From positions 1 through 48,350 of the forward strand of contig JAKQLB010000400.1 in assembly GCA_029567375.1 (NCBI GenBank): 48,350 nt of DNA, in the 5' to 3' direction. The stretch comes from Bacteroidota bacterium. GTDB lineage: Bacteria; Bacteroidota; Bacteroidia; Bacteroidales; UBA932. The translations under genes and the position numbers were made by a program. Of this stretch, positions 1-7,634 are shown piece after piece (the first letter of the stretch is position 1; each line of letters opens with the position of its first letter). The notes under the pieces are model-generated. The model was given only the letters and a program-made list of their open reading frames with translations, was not told the DNA's origin and made no database searches.

Positions 1-2
1 CG

Positions 3-467
3 ATTCTGATGACCTATTCCAACCGTTTTAACGCTCTGCTTCTCAATACATCCAACAAAAGCGAGTTATTTGTCGGATACGGCACCCTCTATGGTGACCT
101 TTGCGGTGCAATGATGGTAATTGCAGACCTATACAAACTCCAGGTCTATGAGATGGCCGGCTACATCAACTCCTCATTCGGCAATGTAATTCCGGCTTCC
201 ACAATACATAAGACACCATCGGCAGAACTAAGACCCGGACAAAAAGACAGCGATTCACTGCCTCCCTATGATGTGCTTGACCCCATCATATACAGCCTCA
301 ACGAAGAGGCCAAAAGTGCGGAAGAGGTGATCGCCGGAGGAGCAGACAGAGCAATTGTGGAACGAATTATTTCACTCAATCGTACATACTCTTTCAAAAT
401 GGCGCAGATTCCTCCTGTGATAACCGTCACTGACAAGCCGGTAGTGCCTGAATACAAATGCATCTGA
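3..467 (+). CDS. nadE: NAD+ synthetase, C-terminal part (5' end outside window)
   Basis: This is the 3' end of a gene that enters from the left edge; the reading frame is open from base 3, so the ATG at base 9 is an internal Met. The motif NTSNKSELFVGYGTLYGDLC matches the conserved ATP/NaAD-binding region of NAD+ synthetase, which amidates deamido-NAD at the last step of NAD biosynthesis. The long tail after it (about 110 residues) fits the glutamine-dependent two-domain form, whose N-terminal glutaminase domain would lie outside the window. The stop is followed one base later by the next small gene, so the two are probably cotranscribed. The identification is firm; the two-domain form is inferred. 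Confidence 0.9.
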   Translation: MLMTYSNRFNALLLNTSNKSELFVGYGTLYGDLCGAMMVIADLYKLQVYEMAGYINSSFGNVIPASTIHKTPSAELRPGQKDSDSLPPYDVLDPIIYSLNEEAKSAEEVIAGGADRAIVERIISLNRTYSFKMAQIPPVITVTDKPVVPEYKCI

Positions 468-468
468 T

Positions 469-744
469 ATGAAAGTATTGATAGCTGCAATAATATTAGT
501 AGGAGGCTCCGTGCTGGCGATGTGCGTTGCCATAATTTTCAAAAAAGGGGGTAAGTTCCCGGATGGAGAAATTTCACGCAACAAAAACCTTCGCGAGAAG
601 GGTATCATTTGTGCCAAAGATGAGGAGCTCAAGCTATGGGGAAGTAATAGCAAATGCGATGCTGATGCGGTATGCTCGGAAAGCGGTTGTGGATCCTGTG
701 CATTTAACACAAGGCTAAATCCCAAAAAGGAGGCTACCAAATAA
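469..744 (+). CDS. small Cys-rich single-pass membrane protein, function unknown
   Basis: A 91-residue protein begins one base after the nadE stop. Residues 3-23 form one hydrophobic helix, which suggests an N-terminal membrane anchor. The rest is short and polar, with a segment FPDGEISRNKNLREKGIICA and a C-terminal cysteine cluster at C63, C69, C74 and C77, plus C48. The general plan (anchor, short linker, clustered Cys) resembles NqrM-type small maturation proteins and unnamed Bacteroidota membrane proteins, but I cannot assign a function. The cysteines could bind iron or zinc. The stop codon abuts the stop of convergent lptB with no spacer. Tight coupling to nadE and the clear anchor support a real gene. 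Confidence 0.7.
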   Translation: MKVLIAAIILVGGSVLAMCVAIIFKKGGKFPDGEISRNKNLREKGIICAKDEELKLWGSNSKCDADAVCSESGCGSCAFNTRLNPKKEATK

Positions 745-1488
745 TTACTTCTCGTGAAGCACCGCTTTGCGAAGTTCGAAATTCTGCCCGAGATATTTTT
801 TACGCACTTCCGGATTGTTGGCCAGCTGCTCGGCCGTACCGCTTTCCAGAATTACACCTTCATAAAGAAGATATGCCCTGTCAGTAATGGCGAGGGTTTC
901 ATGGACATTGTGGTCGGTTATTATAATGCCGATGTTCTTGGTCTTGAGTTTTGCAATGATGTGCTGAATATCTTCGACGGCAATGGGGTCTACACCGGCA
1001 AAAGGCTCGTCCAGAAGAATGAATTTGGGGTCTATAGCCAGTGCCCTGGCAATCTCGCAACGACGTCTTTCGCCACCTGAAAGCTGTATTCCCTGATTTT
1101 TGCGAACTTTGTGAAGACCAAATTCCTCTATAAGAGATTCCAAACGTTCATCACGCTCTTCTTTAGAGTAACCCGCCATTTCCATCACGGAAAGGAGATT
1201 GTCTTCCACGTTAAGCGTACGAAACACAGAGGCCTCCTGAGCAAGATAGCCCAGCCCTTTCTGCGCTCTTTTGTACATCGGCAGTTTTGTGATTTCCTCC
1301 TCATCCAGAAAGATTTTACCATCATTAGGCTTTATCAATCCGGTAATCATATAGAATGTAGTGGTCTTACCGGCCCCATTGGGTCCTAGCAGTCCCACAA
1401 TTTCACCCTGCTCAACTTCAATGGAGACCCCTTTTACAACGGTTCTCTTGCCATATTTCTTGACCAGATTTGTACAAAAAAGCTTCAT
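745..1488 (-). CDS. lptB: LPS export ABC transporter ATP-binding protein LptB
   Basis: This 247-residue ABC ATPase powers LptBFG extraction of lipopolysaccharide from the inner membrane towards the outer membrane. Visible motifs are Walker [10 protein letters not shown] (residues 35-43), the signature [14 protein letters not shown], Walker [14 protein letters not shown] and the switch histidine in [12 protein letters not shown]. The signature form with ERRR and the length of about 240 residues are typical of LptB rather than of other ABC ATPases. It lies 18 bases downstream of dnaX on the same strand, so the two probably share a transcript. Its stop touches that of the convergent small membrane protein gene. 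Confidence 0.95.
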   Translation of the reverse strand: MKLFCTNLVKKYGKRTVVKGVSIEVEQGEIVGLLGPNGAGKTTTFYMITGLIKPNDGKIFLDEEEITKLPMYKRAQKGLGYLAQEASVFRTLNVEDNLLSVMEMAGYSKEERDERLESLIEEFGLHKVRKNQGIQLSGGERRRCEIARALAIDPKFILLDEPFAGVDPIAVEDIQHIIAKLKTKNIGIIITDHNVHETLAITDRAYLLYEGVILESGTAEQLANNPEVRKKYLGQNFELRKAVLHEK

Positions 1489-1506
1489 ATCGGATATTTC
1501 GGTGTT

Positions 1507-3228
1507 CTAAATGGTATCAAGCCCGAGATTTTTCTTGAGCTCTCGGTATTCTTCAGATGTCTTCTGCAAATAGTTTGCCTTATCGGAAGGCATATACAAT
1601 TTTGGACTGCCGGTTTGATCCGAAACCTCTTCCAGAGTAACCTCAAGACGGAGTCCGGCATGATCAATACGCTCTTTTAGGAATGATTCGAGACGCTTAA
1701 GGAAATGCCGGTCGATGTACTCCTTCTGCGTTATATTGCTGACACAAAAAGTAACAACGGAACGTGATGCATCTATCTGCGGGTTGCCCTTTGCAAGGGC
1801 AGCAGAAAGGTTGGGAGAACGGGATTCGCTGGCCACCAGCTCTTCCCAGACGCTCTTAAGATTCTCTTCGTCGAGCGGTACCCTGACTATCTCCGGAGCA
1901 AATTCCATCTGTTTTGAAGAGGCTCCCGATTTGACCGCTTTCATCACATTTTTGATTGAGAGAGATGTTTTTGGAGTCTGTAGTTTGGAGTCTGTAGTTT
2001 GAAGTTGTGGGTTCTGAGTTCCGGGTTCCGAGTTCTGAGTGGGTTGTGATGTAGAGGAGACCTGTGCAGCTACTGGTTGAGCTACAGTGGGTTGTGCTGC
2101 CTGTGCCGTGGCAGTGGGTTGTACGACAGCCGGTGCTGTATTGATACGGGAAATCTTGAGCAGCGCAAACTCTATCAACAGTCTCGGATTGCCGCTCTGA
2201 CGGTAGGATGCCTCACAGTCAGTAGTGGCTGCAAGTGCCTCATATAGAAAGCCCGCAGAACATTTCTCGGAAAGCTCCCTGTATTTCTGCGCTATTGAGG
2301 GAGCGAGTTCGAGGAGGGACTGCGATGCATCGTGTTTGCATACGAGCAAGTCACGGAAGTGATTACTCAGACCCGATATGAAATGGAGAGCATTGAATCC
2401 CTTAGAGAGTATTTCGTCAAAGGTAAGAAATGCTGCCGCATAATCGCCTTTGAGGAAATCTGCAGTAAGCTTAAAGTAGTATTCGTAGTCAAGGACGTTA
2501 AGATTGTGGATGACCTGCTCATAACTCACCTCATGCCCGCAGAAGGCCACTGTCTGGTCAAAAAGTGTGAGGGCATCGCGCATAGCACCGTCTGCTTTCT
2601 GTGCAATGATATGAAGAGTATCGTCCCCTATGGTTACCTGCTCCTTTTGAGCGATATCCTTGAGATTGCGTACTATATTGTCCACTGATATACGGTTGAA
2701 GTCATAGGTCTGACATCTGGAGAGTATAGTGGGGAGAATCTTGTGCTTTTCCGTGGTAGCAAGGATAAAAATCGCATAAGAGGGCGGTTCCTCCAGAGTC
2801 TTGAGGAAGGCATTGAAAGCCTGCTGCGAGAGCATGTGCACCTCGTCTATGATATAAACGCTGTATTTACCTATCTGGGGAGGTATGCGAACCTTGTCTG
2901 TGAGATTACGGATGTCATCGACGGAGTTGTTGGAAGCGGCATCCAATTCGTGTATGCTGTATGAGCGCCCTTCGGCAAATGAAAGACAGGATTCACAAAC
3001 TCCGCAGGGAATCAAATCGTCCGAAATATTGGAGCAGTTGATGGTCTTGGCAAATATCCTTGCGGCGCTGGTCTTACCCACGCCACGCGGGCCGCAGAAT
3101 AGATATGCATGCGCCAACTGATTCCTAAGAATGGAATTCTTGAGAGTCCTGGCGATATTCTCCTGTCCGATCAGGGAATCGAAATCATTCGGTCTGTATT
3201 TGCGTGCAGATACTATGAATTGTCCCAT
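1507..3228 (-). CDS. dnaX: DNA polymerase III subunit gamma/tau
   Basis: This 573-residue protein is the clamp-loader ATPase and replisome organiser. It has Walker A GPRGVGKT (46-53), a zinc module with C65, C75, C78 and C81, Walker B IIDEVH (126-131) and the SRC motif at 170-172. A low-complexity linker (about 370-425) leads to a C-terminal domain of roughly 130 residues. The linker contains repeated AQPT-like units, then a stretch (residues about 397-420) encoded by five 14-base repeat units at 1970-2039 on the plus strand. These belong to the same repeat family as three intergenic sites in this window. The start at 3228 gives the expected N-terminus MGQFIVSARKYRP. I did not identify a frameshift signal for a shorter gamma form. 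Confidence 0.97.
   Translation of the reverse strand: MGQFIVSARKYRPNDFDSLIGQENIARTLKNSILRNQLAHAYLFCGPRGVGKTSAARIFAKTINCSNISDDLIPCGVCESCLSFAEGRSYSIHELDAASNNSVDDIRNLTDKVRIPPQIGKYSVYIIDEVHMLSQQAFNAFLKTLEEPPSYAIFILATTEKHKILPTILSRCQTYDFNRISVDNIVRNLKDIAQKEQVTIGDDTLHIIAQKADGAMRDALTLFDQTVAFCGHEVSYEQVIHNLNVLDYEYYFKLTADFLKGDYAAAFLTFDEILSKGFNALHFISGLSNHFRDLLVCKHDASQSLLELAPSIAQKYRELSEKCSAGFLYEALAATTDCEASYRQSGNPRLLIEFALLKISRINTAPAVVQPTATAQAAQPTVAQPVAAQVSSTSQPTQNSEPGTQNPQLQTTDSKLQTPKTSLSIKNVMKAVKSGASSKQMEFAPEIVRVPLDEENLKSVWEELVASESRSPNLSAALAKGNPQIDASRSVVTFCVSNITQKEYIDRHFLKRLESFLKERIDHAGLRLEVTLEEVSDQTGSPKLYMPSDKANYLQKTSEEYRELKKNLGLDTI
1970..2039 (+). repeat. five tandem 14-bp units (paired heptads) inside dnaX
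   Basis: Read on the plus strand, the stretch is five consecutive 14-base units. The first two (1970-1983 and 1984-1997) are identical, TTTGGAGTCTGTAG. The later ones drift through TTCTGAGTTCCGGG (2012-2025) to TTCCGAGTTCTGAG (2026-2039). Each unit splits into two heptads close to AGTTCYG. Because 14 is not a multiple of three, successive units are translated in different frames, yet the dnaX reading frame stays open. The 13-mer GTTCTGAGTTCCG recurs exactly at 16385-16397 in the ftsW-murG gap. Confidence 0.85.
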
Positions 3229-3262
3229 ATGATGTCTCTACGATAGTGTTTGAGTAATTTTA

Positions 3263-3270
3263 CAAAAATA
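3263..3270 (-). promoter_or_regulatory. candidate -7 box for dnaX-lptB
   Basis: On the minus strand the bases read TATTTTTG, matching the Bacteroidota -7 consensus TAnnTTTG, 35 bases before the dnaX start. I see no good TTTG element at the usual upstream distance, so this is only a candidate. It overlaps the short divergent intergenic region shared with the M16 peptidase gene. Confidence 0.4.
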
Positions 3271-3281
3271 GGAATAATTTA

Positions 3282-3289
3282 TAACTTTG
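3282..3289 (+). promoter_or_regulatory. candidate -7 box for the M16 peptidase unit
   Basis: TAACTTTG is an exact match to the Bacteroidota -7 consensus TAnnTTTG and lies 20 bases before the ATG at 3310, implying a very short leader. A TTTG at 3249-3252 is farther upstream than usual (29 bases), so the -33 element is uncertain. Confidence 0.55.
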
Positions 3290-3309
3290 CGCCACTCAAC
3301 AGAGAATAG

Positions 3310-4572
3310 ATGGATAATTCTTCGCAAAATATTTATATACAAACACTTCCCTGCGGTGTCAAATTTGCTTTCAAAAGAGCTCCTTCTCCGGTAGCATATT
3401 GCGCACTCAGCATCCGTTCGGGCACGCGTCACGAGCCGGAAGAGCTTCCCGGCACTGCCCATTTGGCGGAGCATATGCTTTTCAAAGGCACTTCAAGGCA
3501 CTGCCAGCGAGAAATCAACAACCGCCTGGAGCTCCTGGGAGGTGAACTTAATGCATTTACCACTAAAGAGGAGACCGTGGTTCACTCCACAACTCTCAAA
3601 GAGGACATCGGCAAATCGGCAGACCTGCTTTTTGAAATAGTGCTCAGTTCCACATTCCCCGAGAAGGAACTCATTAAAGAACGTGCAGTAATTATTGACG
3701 AAATCAATATGTACAAAGACTCTCCCGCCGAAAGGATATATGATGATTTCGAGGAACTGCTCTTCGGCAACCACCCACTCTCAAGGTCTATTTTGGGCAA
3801 TGCCAAAAGTCTTAAAAAAATCTCGACGAAAGACCTGCAAAGTTATGCCGAATCCAGATTCATTCCACCCGCTCTTTGTTTTACCGCAGTAGCGGATATA
3901 AAACCGGAAGTTGTAGTAAATATGGTTGAAAAAGCCATCTCACGTCACCTCAACGGCACAAAAGAGATCGAAAACCCTTTACAAACCACTTTCGGCAGCG
4001 AGTCATCCCTTGATAAGGGAACCATATTCAGAAAGGAAATTTCACGCAAAAATCATCAAGCACATTGTATTTTAGGAACCAGTGCCTATTCGCTCTACGA
4101 CAAAAATCGTCTTACACTCCTATTGCTATGCAATATGCTTGGAGGACCCTCTTCCAACTCTCGCCTCAACCAGAGTCTCAGAGAACGCTCCGCACTTGTC
4201 TATACGGTGGAATCCTCATACACTCAGTACTCCGATACCGGCACCTTTGCCATATATTTCGGGTGTGACAAGGGAGATGTAGAAAAATGTCTATCTTTGA
4301 CGGATAAAGAGATCGGGTATTTCCGTGACGGCCGGATGACTGAAACGCAGCTCAAAGCTGCTAAAAAGCAACTCCTCGGTCAGCATGCCATCTCATCGGA
4401 CAACGGCGAAGTGCAGGCCCTCTCCATGGGAAAAAGCCTTCTTTCCTACGGCAACGTAATGCCGGACAGCGAAATCCGTCGCCTGATAGAAGAGATCACA
4501 GCCGAAGATATTCGACATGTGGCTTCCGAGGTACTGGCTCCCGAACGGCTCTCGACTCTTATATACAGATAA
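3310..4572 (+). CDS. M16 family zinc metallopeptidase
   Basis: This 420-residue protein carries the inverted zinc motif HLAEH (H51, E54, H55) and the third ligand E131 in IDEINMYKDSPAE, 76 residues later, as in active M16 (pitrilysin/processing peptidase) enzymes. The C-terminal half holds the R/Y-rich segment (SLRERSALVYTVESSY) typical of the partner M16 domain. At 420 residues it is the single-subunit form, which usually dimerises. There is no signal peptide, so a cytoplasmic peptide-degrading or processing role is likely. The substrate cannot be told from sequence. The methyltransferase gene starts six bases after its stop. Confidence 0.92.
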   Translation: MDNSSQNIYIQTLPCGVKFAFKRAPSPVAYCALSIRSGTRHEPEELPGTAHLAEHMLFKGTSRHCQREINNRLELLGGELNAFTTKEETVVHSTTLKEDIGKSADLLFEIVLSSTFPEKELIKERAVIIDEINMYKDSPAERIYDDFEELLFGNHPLSRSILGNAKSLKKISTKDLQSYAESRFIPPALCFTAVADIKPEVVVNMVEKAISRHLNGTKEIENPLQTTFGSESSLDKGTIFRKEISRKNHQAHCILGTSAYSLYDKNRLTLLLLCNMLGGPSSNSRLNQSLRERSALVYTVESSYTQYSDTGTFAIYFGCDKGDVEKCLSLTDKEIGYFRDGRMTETQLKAAKKQLLGQHAISSDNGEVQALSMGKSLLSYGNVMPDSEIRRLIEEITAEDIRHVASEVLAPERLSTLIYR

Positions 4573-4578
4573 TCTGAA

Positions 4579-5208
4579 ATGGACCATATGGACAGATATC
4601 TTATCGCACATTCAACCTATCAGGGTGAGGAACTTGAGTGGCTTACACGACAGACACATCTTCGAACCAACCGTGGCAGAATGCTCTCCGGCCCCATTCT
4701 GGGCAAATTTCTGGAAATGGTCACCAAGATGATATCCCCATCCAGGGTCCTCGAGATAGGCACTTTTACCGGCTACTCCACCATAGCTATTTCGCGCGGA
4801 CTTGCTCCGGGAGGCACCATCGATAGCATAGAAATCAACGATGAGCTGGAAGATCTCATTCGCGAAGGATACGAGAAAGCGGGCATTACCGATAGGGTGC
4901 GACTCATTTTCGGGGATGTGATGCAAGTACTTCCTACACTTGAAAAGGGTTACGACCTAATATATTTGGATGCAAACAAGCGAGAATATCCGGACTATTT
5001 TAAAGCGGCTGTAGGACTGCTCCGCCGCGGGGGCTATATTCTTGCGGACAATGTGCTCTGGGATGGCAAGGTGTATGAGGAATCTCAGTCGATGGACGCC
5101 CAGACATGTGGTATCCGTGAATTCAACCGCATTGTGGCAGAGGATCCCCGCGTGGAAAATGTCATCATACCATTACGTGACGGTCTCAACATCATCAGAA
5201 AACTCTAA
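4579..5208 (+). CDS. SAM-dependent O-methyltransferase (catechol-type family)
   Basis: The 209-residue protein is a complete class I methyltransferase of the O-methyltransferase family 3 (catechol/caffeoyl-CoA-like). The SAM-binding motif VLEIGTFTGYST spans about residues 57-68. The metal/substrate-binding region includes IYLDANKREYPDYF (D131) and LADNVLWDG (about 155-163). In this family these acidic residues hold a divalent metal that orients the acceptor hydroxyl. The substrate is unknown; some relatives modify tRNA hydroxyuridine (TrmR). Two Met codons (4579 and 4588) are possible starts; I kept the first. It is probably cotranscribed with the M16 peptidase. Confidence 0.88.
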   Translation: MDHMDRYLIAHSTYQGEELEWLTRQTHLRTNRGRMLSGPILGKFLEMVTKMISPSRVLEIGTFTGYSTIAISRGLAPGGTIDSIEINDELEDLIREGYEKAGITDRVRLIFGDVMQVLPTLEKGYDLIYLDANKREYPDYFKAAVGLLRRGGYILADNVLWDGKVYEESQSMDAQTCGIREFNRIVAEDPRVENVIIPLRDGLNIIRKL

Positions 5209-5242
5209 ATTAACAATACAAACTCTACAAAACTCATCAGTT

Positions 5243-5710
5243 ATGTCTAAATTTCTCAAAGAATTCAAAGAATTTGCAATGAAGGGCAACGTTATGGACA
5301 TGGCAATCGGTGTTATCATCGGTGCAGCATTCGGAGCCATTGTAACTTCCCTTGTCGGTGACCTTATAATGCCGCTAATCAGCTGGGCTACCGGCGGAAT
5401 AGATTTCGCGGAGTGGAGAATTACCCTGCGTGCCGCTGTAGAAGCGACCGAAACCACCGAGGCTGTGGAAGGCCTATACATCAGTTACGGTAAATTTATA
5501 AATGTGCTGTTTAACTTCATTATCATCGCATTCTCCATCTTCCTTGTGATCAAAGGTGTCAACAAGATGTCCAACAAGTTTGAATCCGAGAAGGCTAAAA
5601 AGGCAAAAGAAGCGGCTGAAGCTGAAGCAAAAGCTGCTGCAGAAGCTCCCGCTCCCGAAAGCGACGAAGTTAAAATTCTAAAAGAAATCCGTGACGCACT
5701 TAAAAAGTAA
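5243..5710 (+). CDS. mscL: large-conductance mechanosensitive channel
   Basis: The ATG at 5243 gives a 155-residue MscL beginning MSKFLKEFKEFAMKGNVMDM. An upstream extension of the frame overlaps the methyltransferase gene and is not MscL-like. TM1 (about 17-45) contains the glycine/alanine-rich gate helix AIGVIIGAAFGAIVTSLVGD. A periplasmic loop follows (46-85), then TM2 (about 86-106), a Lys/Ala/Glu-rich linker and the C-terminal helix EVKILKEIRDALKK, which forms the cytoplasmic bundle. The channel opens under membrane tension to release solutes during hypo-osmotic shock. It ends eight bases before the stop of a convergent peptidase gene, with no evident terminator between. Confidence 0.95.
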   Translation: MSKFLKEFKEFAMKGNVMDMAIGVIIGAAFGAIVTSLVGDLIMPLISWATGGIDFAEWRITLRAAVEATETTEAVEGLYISYGKFINVLFNFIIIAFSIFLVIKGVNKMSNKFESEKAKKAKEAAEAEAKAAAEAPAPESDEVKILKEIRDALKK

Positions 5711-5718
5711 TGTGTAGA

Positions 5719-7017
5719 TCAAAGTAGATCCAGCACATAATCGCGGTAATACTGTCGTAAGACAAAATTCGAGGCAATGTGGCGAAGCGAGTCACGACTG
5801 GCCTCGAATTTTTCTTTATTTGCTTCCCGTATCGGCTCGGCCGGAGGGGACTCCATTTTAAGCGGATTGATGGGTGTGCCATTTTTCCAGACTCTGAAGT
5901 CGAGATGGGGACCGGTGGACATTCCCGTACTGCCGACATACCCGATAACCTGACCTTGAGACACCCTGGAGCCCACTTTCAGGCCGGAAGCATACTTTAA
6001 CAAGTGAAGATAGGCCGTAGTATAAACGGAATTGTGGCGAATTTTCACGGTATGGCCGCCACCCCCTTTATAACCCTTTTCTATCACCACTCCATCTCCT
6101 ATCGTTAGCACCGGAGTGCCCGTAGGAGCGGCATAATCGACACCCGTGTGAGGTCTTACAACGCGGGTGATGGGATGTCTTCTGGCGTAGGAGAATCCTG
6201 AACTTATCCTCGAGAAATATTTTAGCGGAGATTTGAGAAAAGATTTTCTCATACTTTCACCGTCAGAGTTCCAGTACCTGTTGGAGGTACCCTCCTCTTC
6301 AAAGTATAGACATTCTATACTCTTGCCCCCACTTGTAAAGGTAGAAAACCATATTTCGCCGATATCGGTCACCTCTCCTTCACAAGAGTGTTCATTGTAG
6401 AGTACCTTAAAGGAATCTCCTTTCTGCAACCCGAAAAAATCAACACTCCAGGCATATATTTCAGAGAGTTTGATAGCCAGCAAGGGTGAAGCACCTGCAT
6501 CCTGGATATCATTCCATAAGGAAGAGGAAATAGTCACTTCGACATACTTCTGCTCAATATCCACCTGCTTTTTTACAAGTGAAACGGCAAGCGTATCCCG
6601 CAGGTCGAAAACCACAGCAGAGAGATTATCCTTCTGATAAACAAAATATTCAGGGACTTCCCCCTCTGCGGGAAAATAAACATAATAGATGTGTCCGGTT
6701 TTAAAAGATTTTGCGTCAAAGATATCCCGTGACTTGCTTACCAGAGTGTTGACCTTGCCATGGGGTACTCCGTAACGGTCAAGTACAGTTGAAAAATAAT
6801 CTTTTGCTCCCACCTTGCCTTCCTCTACCCTATATTCTCCCCTCGGAATGCCGAAGCGGTCGGTCACAACCTCCTTTGCCACTCTCTGCATTTCATCCGA
6901 AACATCATCGGATACGACATTTTCGCCGCATGCTGTCAGCAAAACTGTAAAAATAATCAATGCCGCCACCTTGGGCCACAATCTTGTAAATCCGCCTGTA
7001 TAACTCTCTTTAAGCAT
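5719..7017 (-). CDS. M23/LytM-like peptidase domain lipoprotein
   Basis: I place the start at 7017 (MLKESYTGGF), preceded by AGGAAAAAG. The frame is open to 7158, but the extra 47 residues push the signal peptide away from the N-terminus. The chosen form is 432 residues with a lipobox LLTAC (Cys30), so a membrane-anchored lipoprotein. The C-terminal LytM domain (about 288-390) shows HTGVD (H290, D294) and YLHL (H338). The usual final HxH zinc motif reads GPHLDF, with Asp373 where His is expected. A family role in peptidoglycan cross-bridge hydrolysis, or in activating amidases, is inferred. The gene is divergent from the division cluster, which suits a wall-remodelling function. Confidence 0.9.
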   Translation of the reverse strand: MLKESYTGGFTRLWPKVAALIIFTVLLTACGENVVSDDVSDEMQRVAKEVVTDRFGIPRGEYRVEEGKVGAKDYFSTVLDRYGVPHGKVNTLVSKSRDIFDAKSFKTGHIYYVYFPAEGEVPEYFVYQKDNLSAVVFDLRDTLAVSLVKKQVDIEQKYVEVTISSSLWNDIQDAGASPLLAIKLSEIYAWSVDFFGLQKGDSFKVLYNEHSCEGEVTDIGEIWFSTFTSGGKSIECLYFEEEGTSNRYWNSDGESMRKSFLKSPLKYFSRISSGFSYARRHPITRVVRPHTGVDYAAPTGTPVLTIGDGVVIEKGYKGGGGHTVKIRHNSVYTTAYLHLLKYASGLKVGSRVSQGQVIGYVGSTGMSTGPHLDFRVWKNGTPINPLKMESPPAEPIREANKEKFEASRDSLRHIASNFVLRQYYRDYVLDLL

Positions 7018-7095
7018 CTTTTTCCTAAAAATTTTCCGGCAAGTTAACCAATTTTCAACACTATGTTGATATTTTTGTGGAAATTTTTGTAAAAA

Positions 7096-7129
7096 TTTGT
7101 AAAAAAGTGGAAAACTATTATTACTTTTG
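7096..7129 (+). promoter_or_regulatory. candidate promoter of the dcw cluster
   Basis: TTTG at 7096-7099 and TACTTTTG at 7122-7129 are separated by 22 bases and match the Bacteroidota -33/-7 arrangement (TTTG and TAnnTTTG). The -7 box lies 39 bases before the mraZ ATG. The surrounding 7060-7168 region is AT-rich with repeated TTTTTGT-like runs, where MraZ or other regulators could bind. I did not recognise defined MraZ boxes. Confidence 0.6.
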
Positions 7130-7168
7130 CACAACACATCATATAAAACACTATACAATCACATTTGA

Positions 7169-7615
7169 ATGACAAAGTTCATCGGCGAATATAAAGCAAA
7201 AGTTGACGACAAGGGGAGGTTAATCTTCCCCTCTGCCTTCAAGTCCGCTATGGGTAGCGGAGCCGATCTTCGCTTTGTCATAAAAAAATCCCTGTTCTCC
7301 GAGTGTCTCGAAATGTACACGTATGCTGAATGGGAGAAGGAGTCCGAGGTGGTGAGAAGCCGTCTCAATTTCTTCAACCGCGACCATGCAGAGTTCTGGA
7401 GAGAATATATGCGTGGCAGCCATATCGTGGAACCTGACGAGAAACTCGGCAGGATGTCCGTCCCCAAGGATAAACTTGACTCTATAGGTGTCCTCAAGGA
7501 TGTGATATTCTTCGGCAACAATCACAAGATCGAAATCTGGGCTAAGGAGAAATTCGAGGCCCAGCAACTCGATAGTGATGCCTATGTTGCACTTGCTGAA
7601 AAAATTCTCGGCTAG
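7169..7615 (+). CDS. mraZ: transcriptional regulator MraZ
   Basis: This 148-residue protein is the first gene of the dcw cluster, as in most bacteria. It holds two tandem AbrB/SpoVT-like half-domains. The first opens with KVDDKGRLIFPSAFKSAMGS and the second contains EKLGRMSVPKDKLDSIG; the paired GRL/GRM-x-(F/V)-P signatures define the family. MraZ forms ring-shaped oligomers that bind repeats near the cluster promoter, repressing it in Escherichia coli and activating it in Mycoplasma. The stop is 19 bases before the rsmH start. Family identity and position are certain; autoregulation here is inferred. Confidence 0.97.
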   Translation: MTKFIGEYKAKVDDKGRLIFPSAFKSAMGSGADLRFVIKKSLFSECLEMYTYAEWEKESEVVRSRLNFFNRDHAEFWREYMRGSHIVEPDEKLGRMSVPKDKLDSIGVLKDVIFFGNNHKIEIWAKEKFEAQQLDSDAYVALAEKILG

Positions 7616-7621
7616 AAAAAG

Positions 7622-7630
7622 AAGGAGGTG
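7622..7630 (+). promoter_or_regulatory. strong Shine-Dalgarno site of rsmH
   Basis: AAGGAGGTG lies four bases before the ATG at 7635 and decides the rsmH start over in-frame upstream Met codons at 7575 and 7578. Full anti-SD complementarity is unusual in Bacteroidota. Similar strong sites precede ftsL (8528-8535), ftsI (8862-8869), ftsA (19818-19823) and the second exbD (31331-31339). Confidence 0.8.
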
Positions 7631-7634
7631 TGAG

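Noticed and set aside
1-467. Possible truncated pseudogene of nadE
   Set aside because: The frame is open to the left edge and the protein starts mid-domain, so it is cut by the window, not broken.
7018-7158. Longer N-terminus for the LytM-like lipoprotein
   Set aside because: The extra 47 residues would place a lipoprotein signal in mid-protein and overlap the leader region; the ATG at 7017 has AGGA before it.
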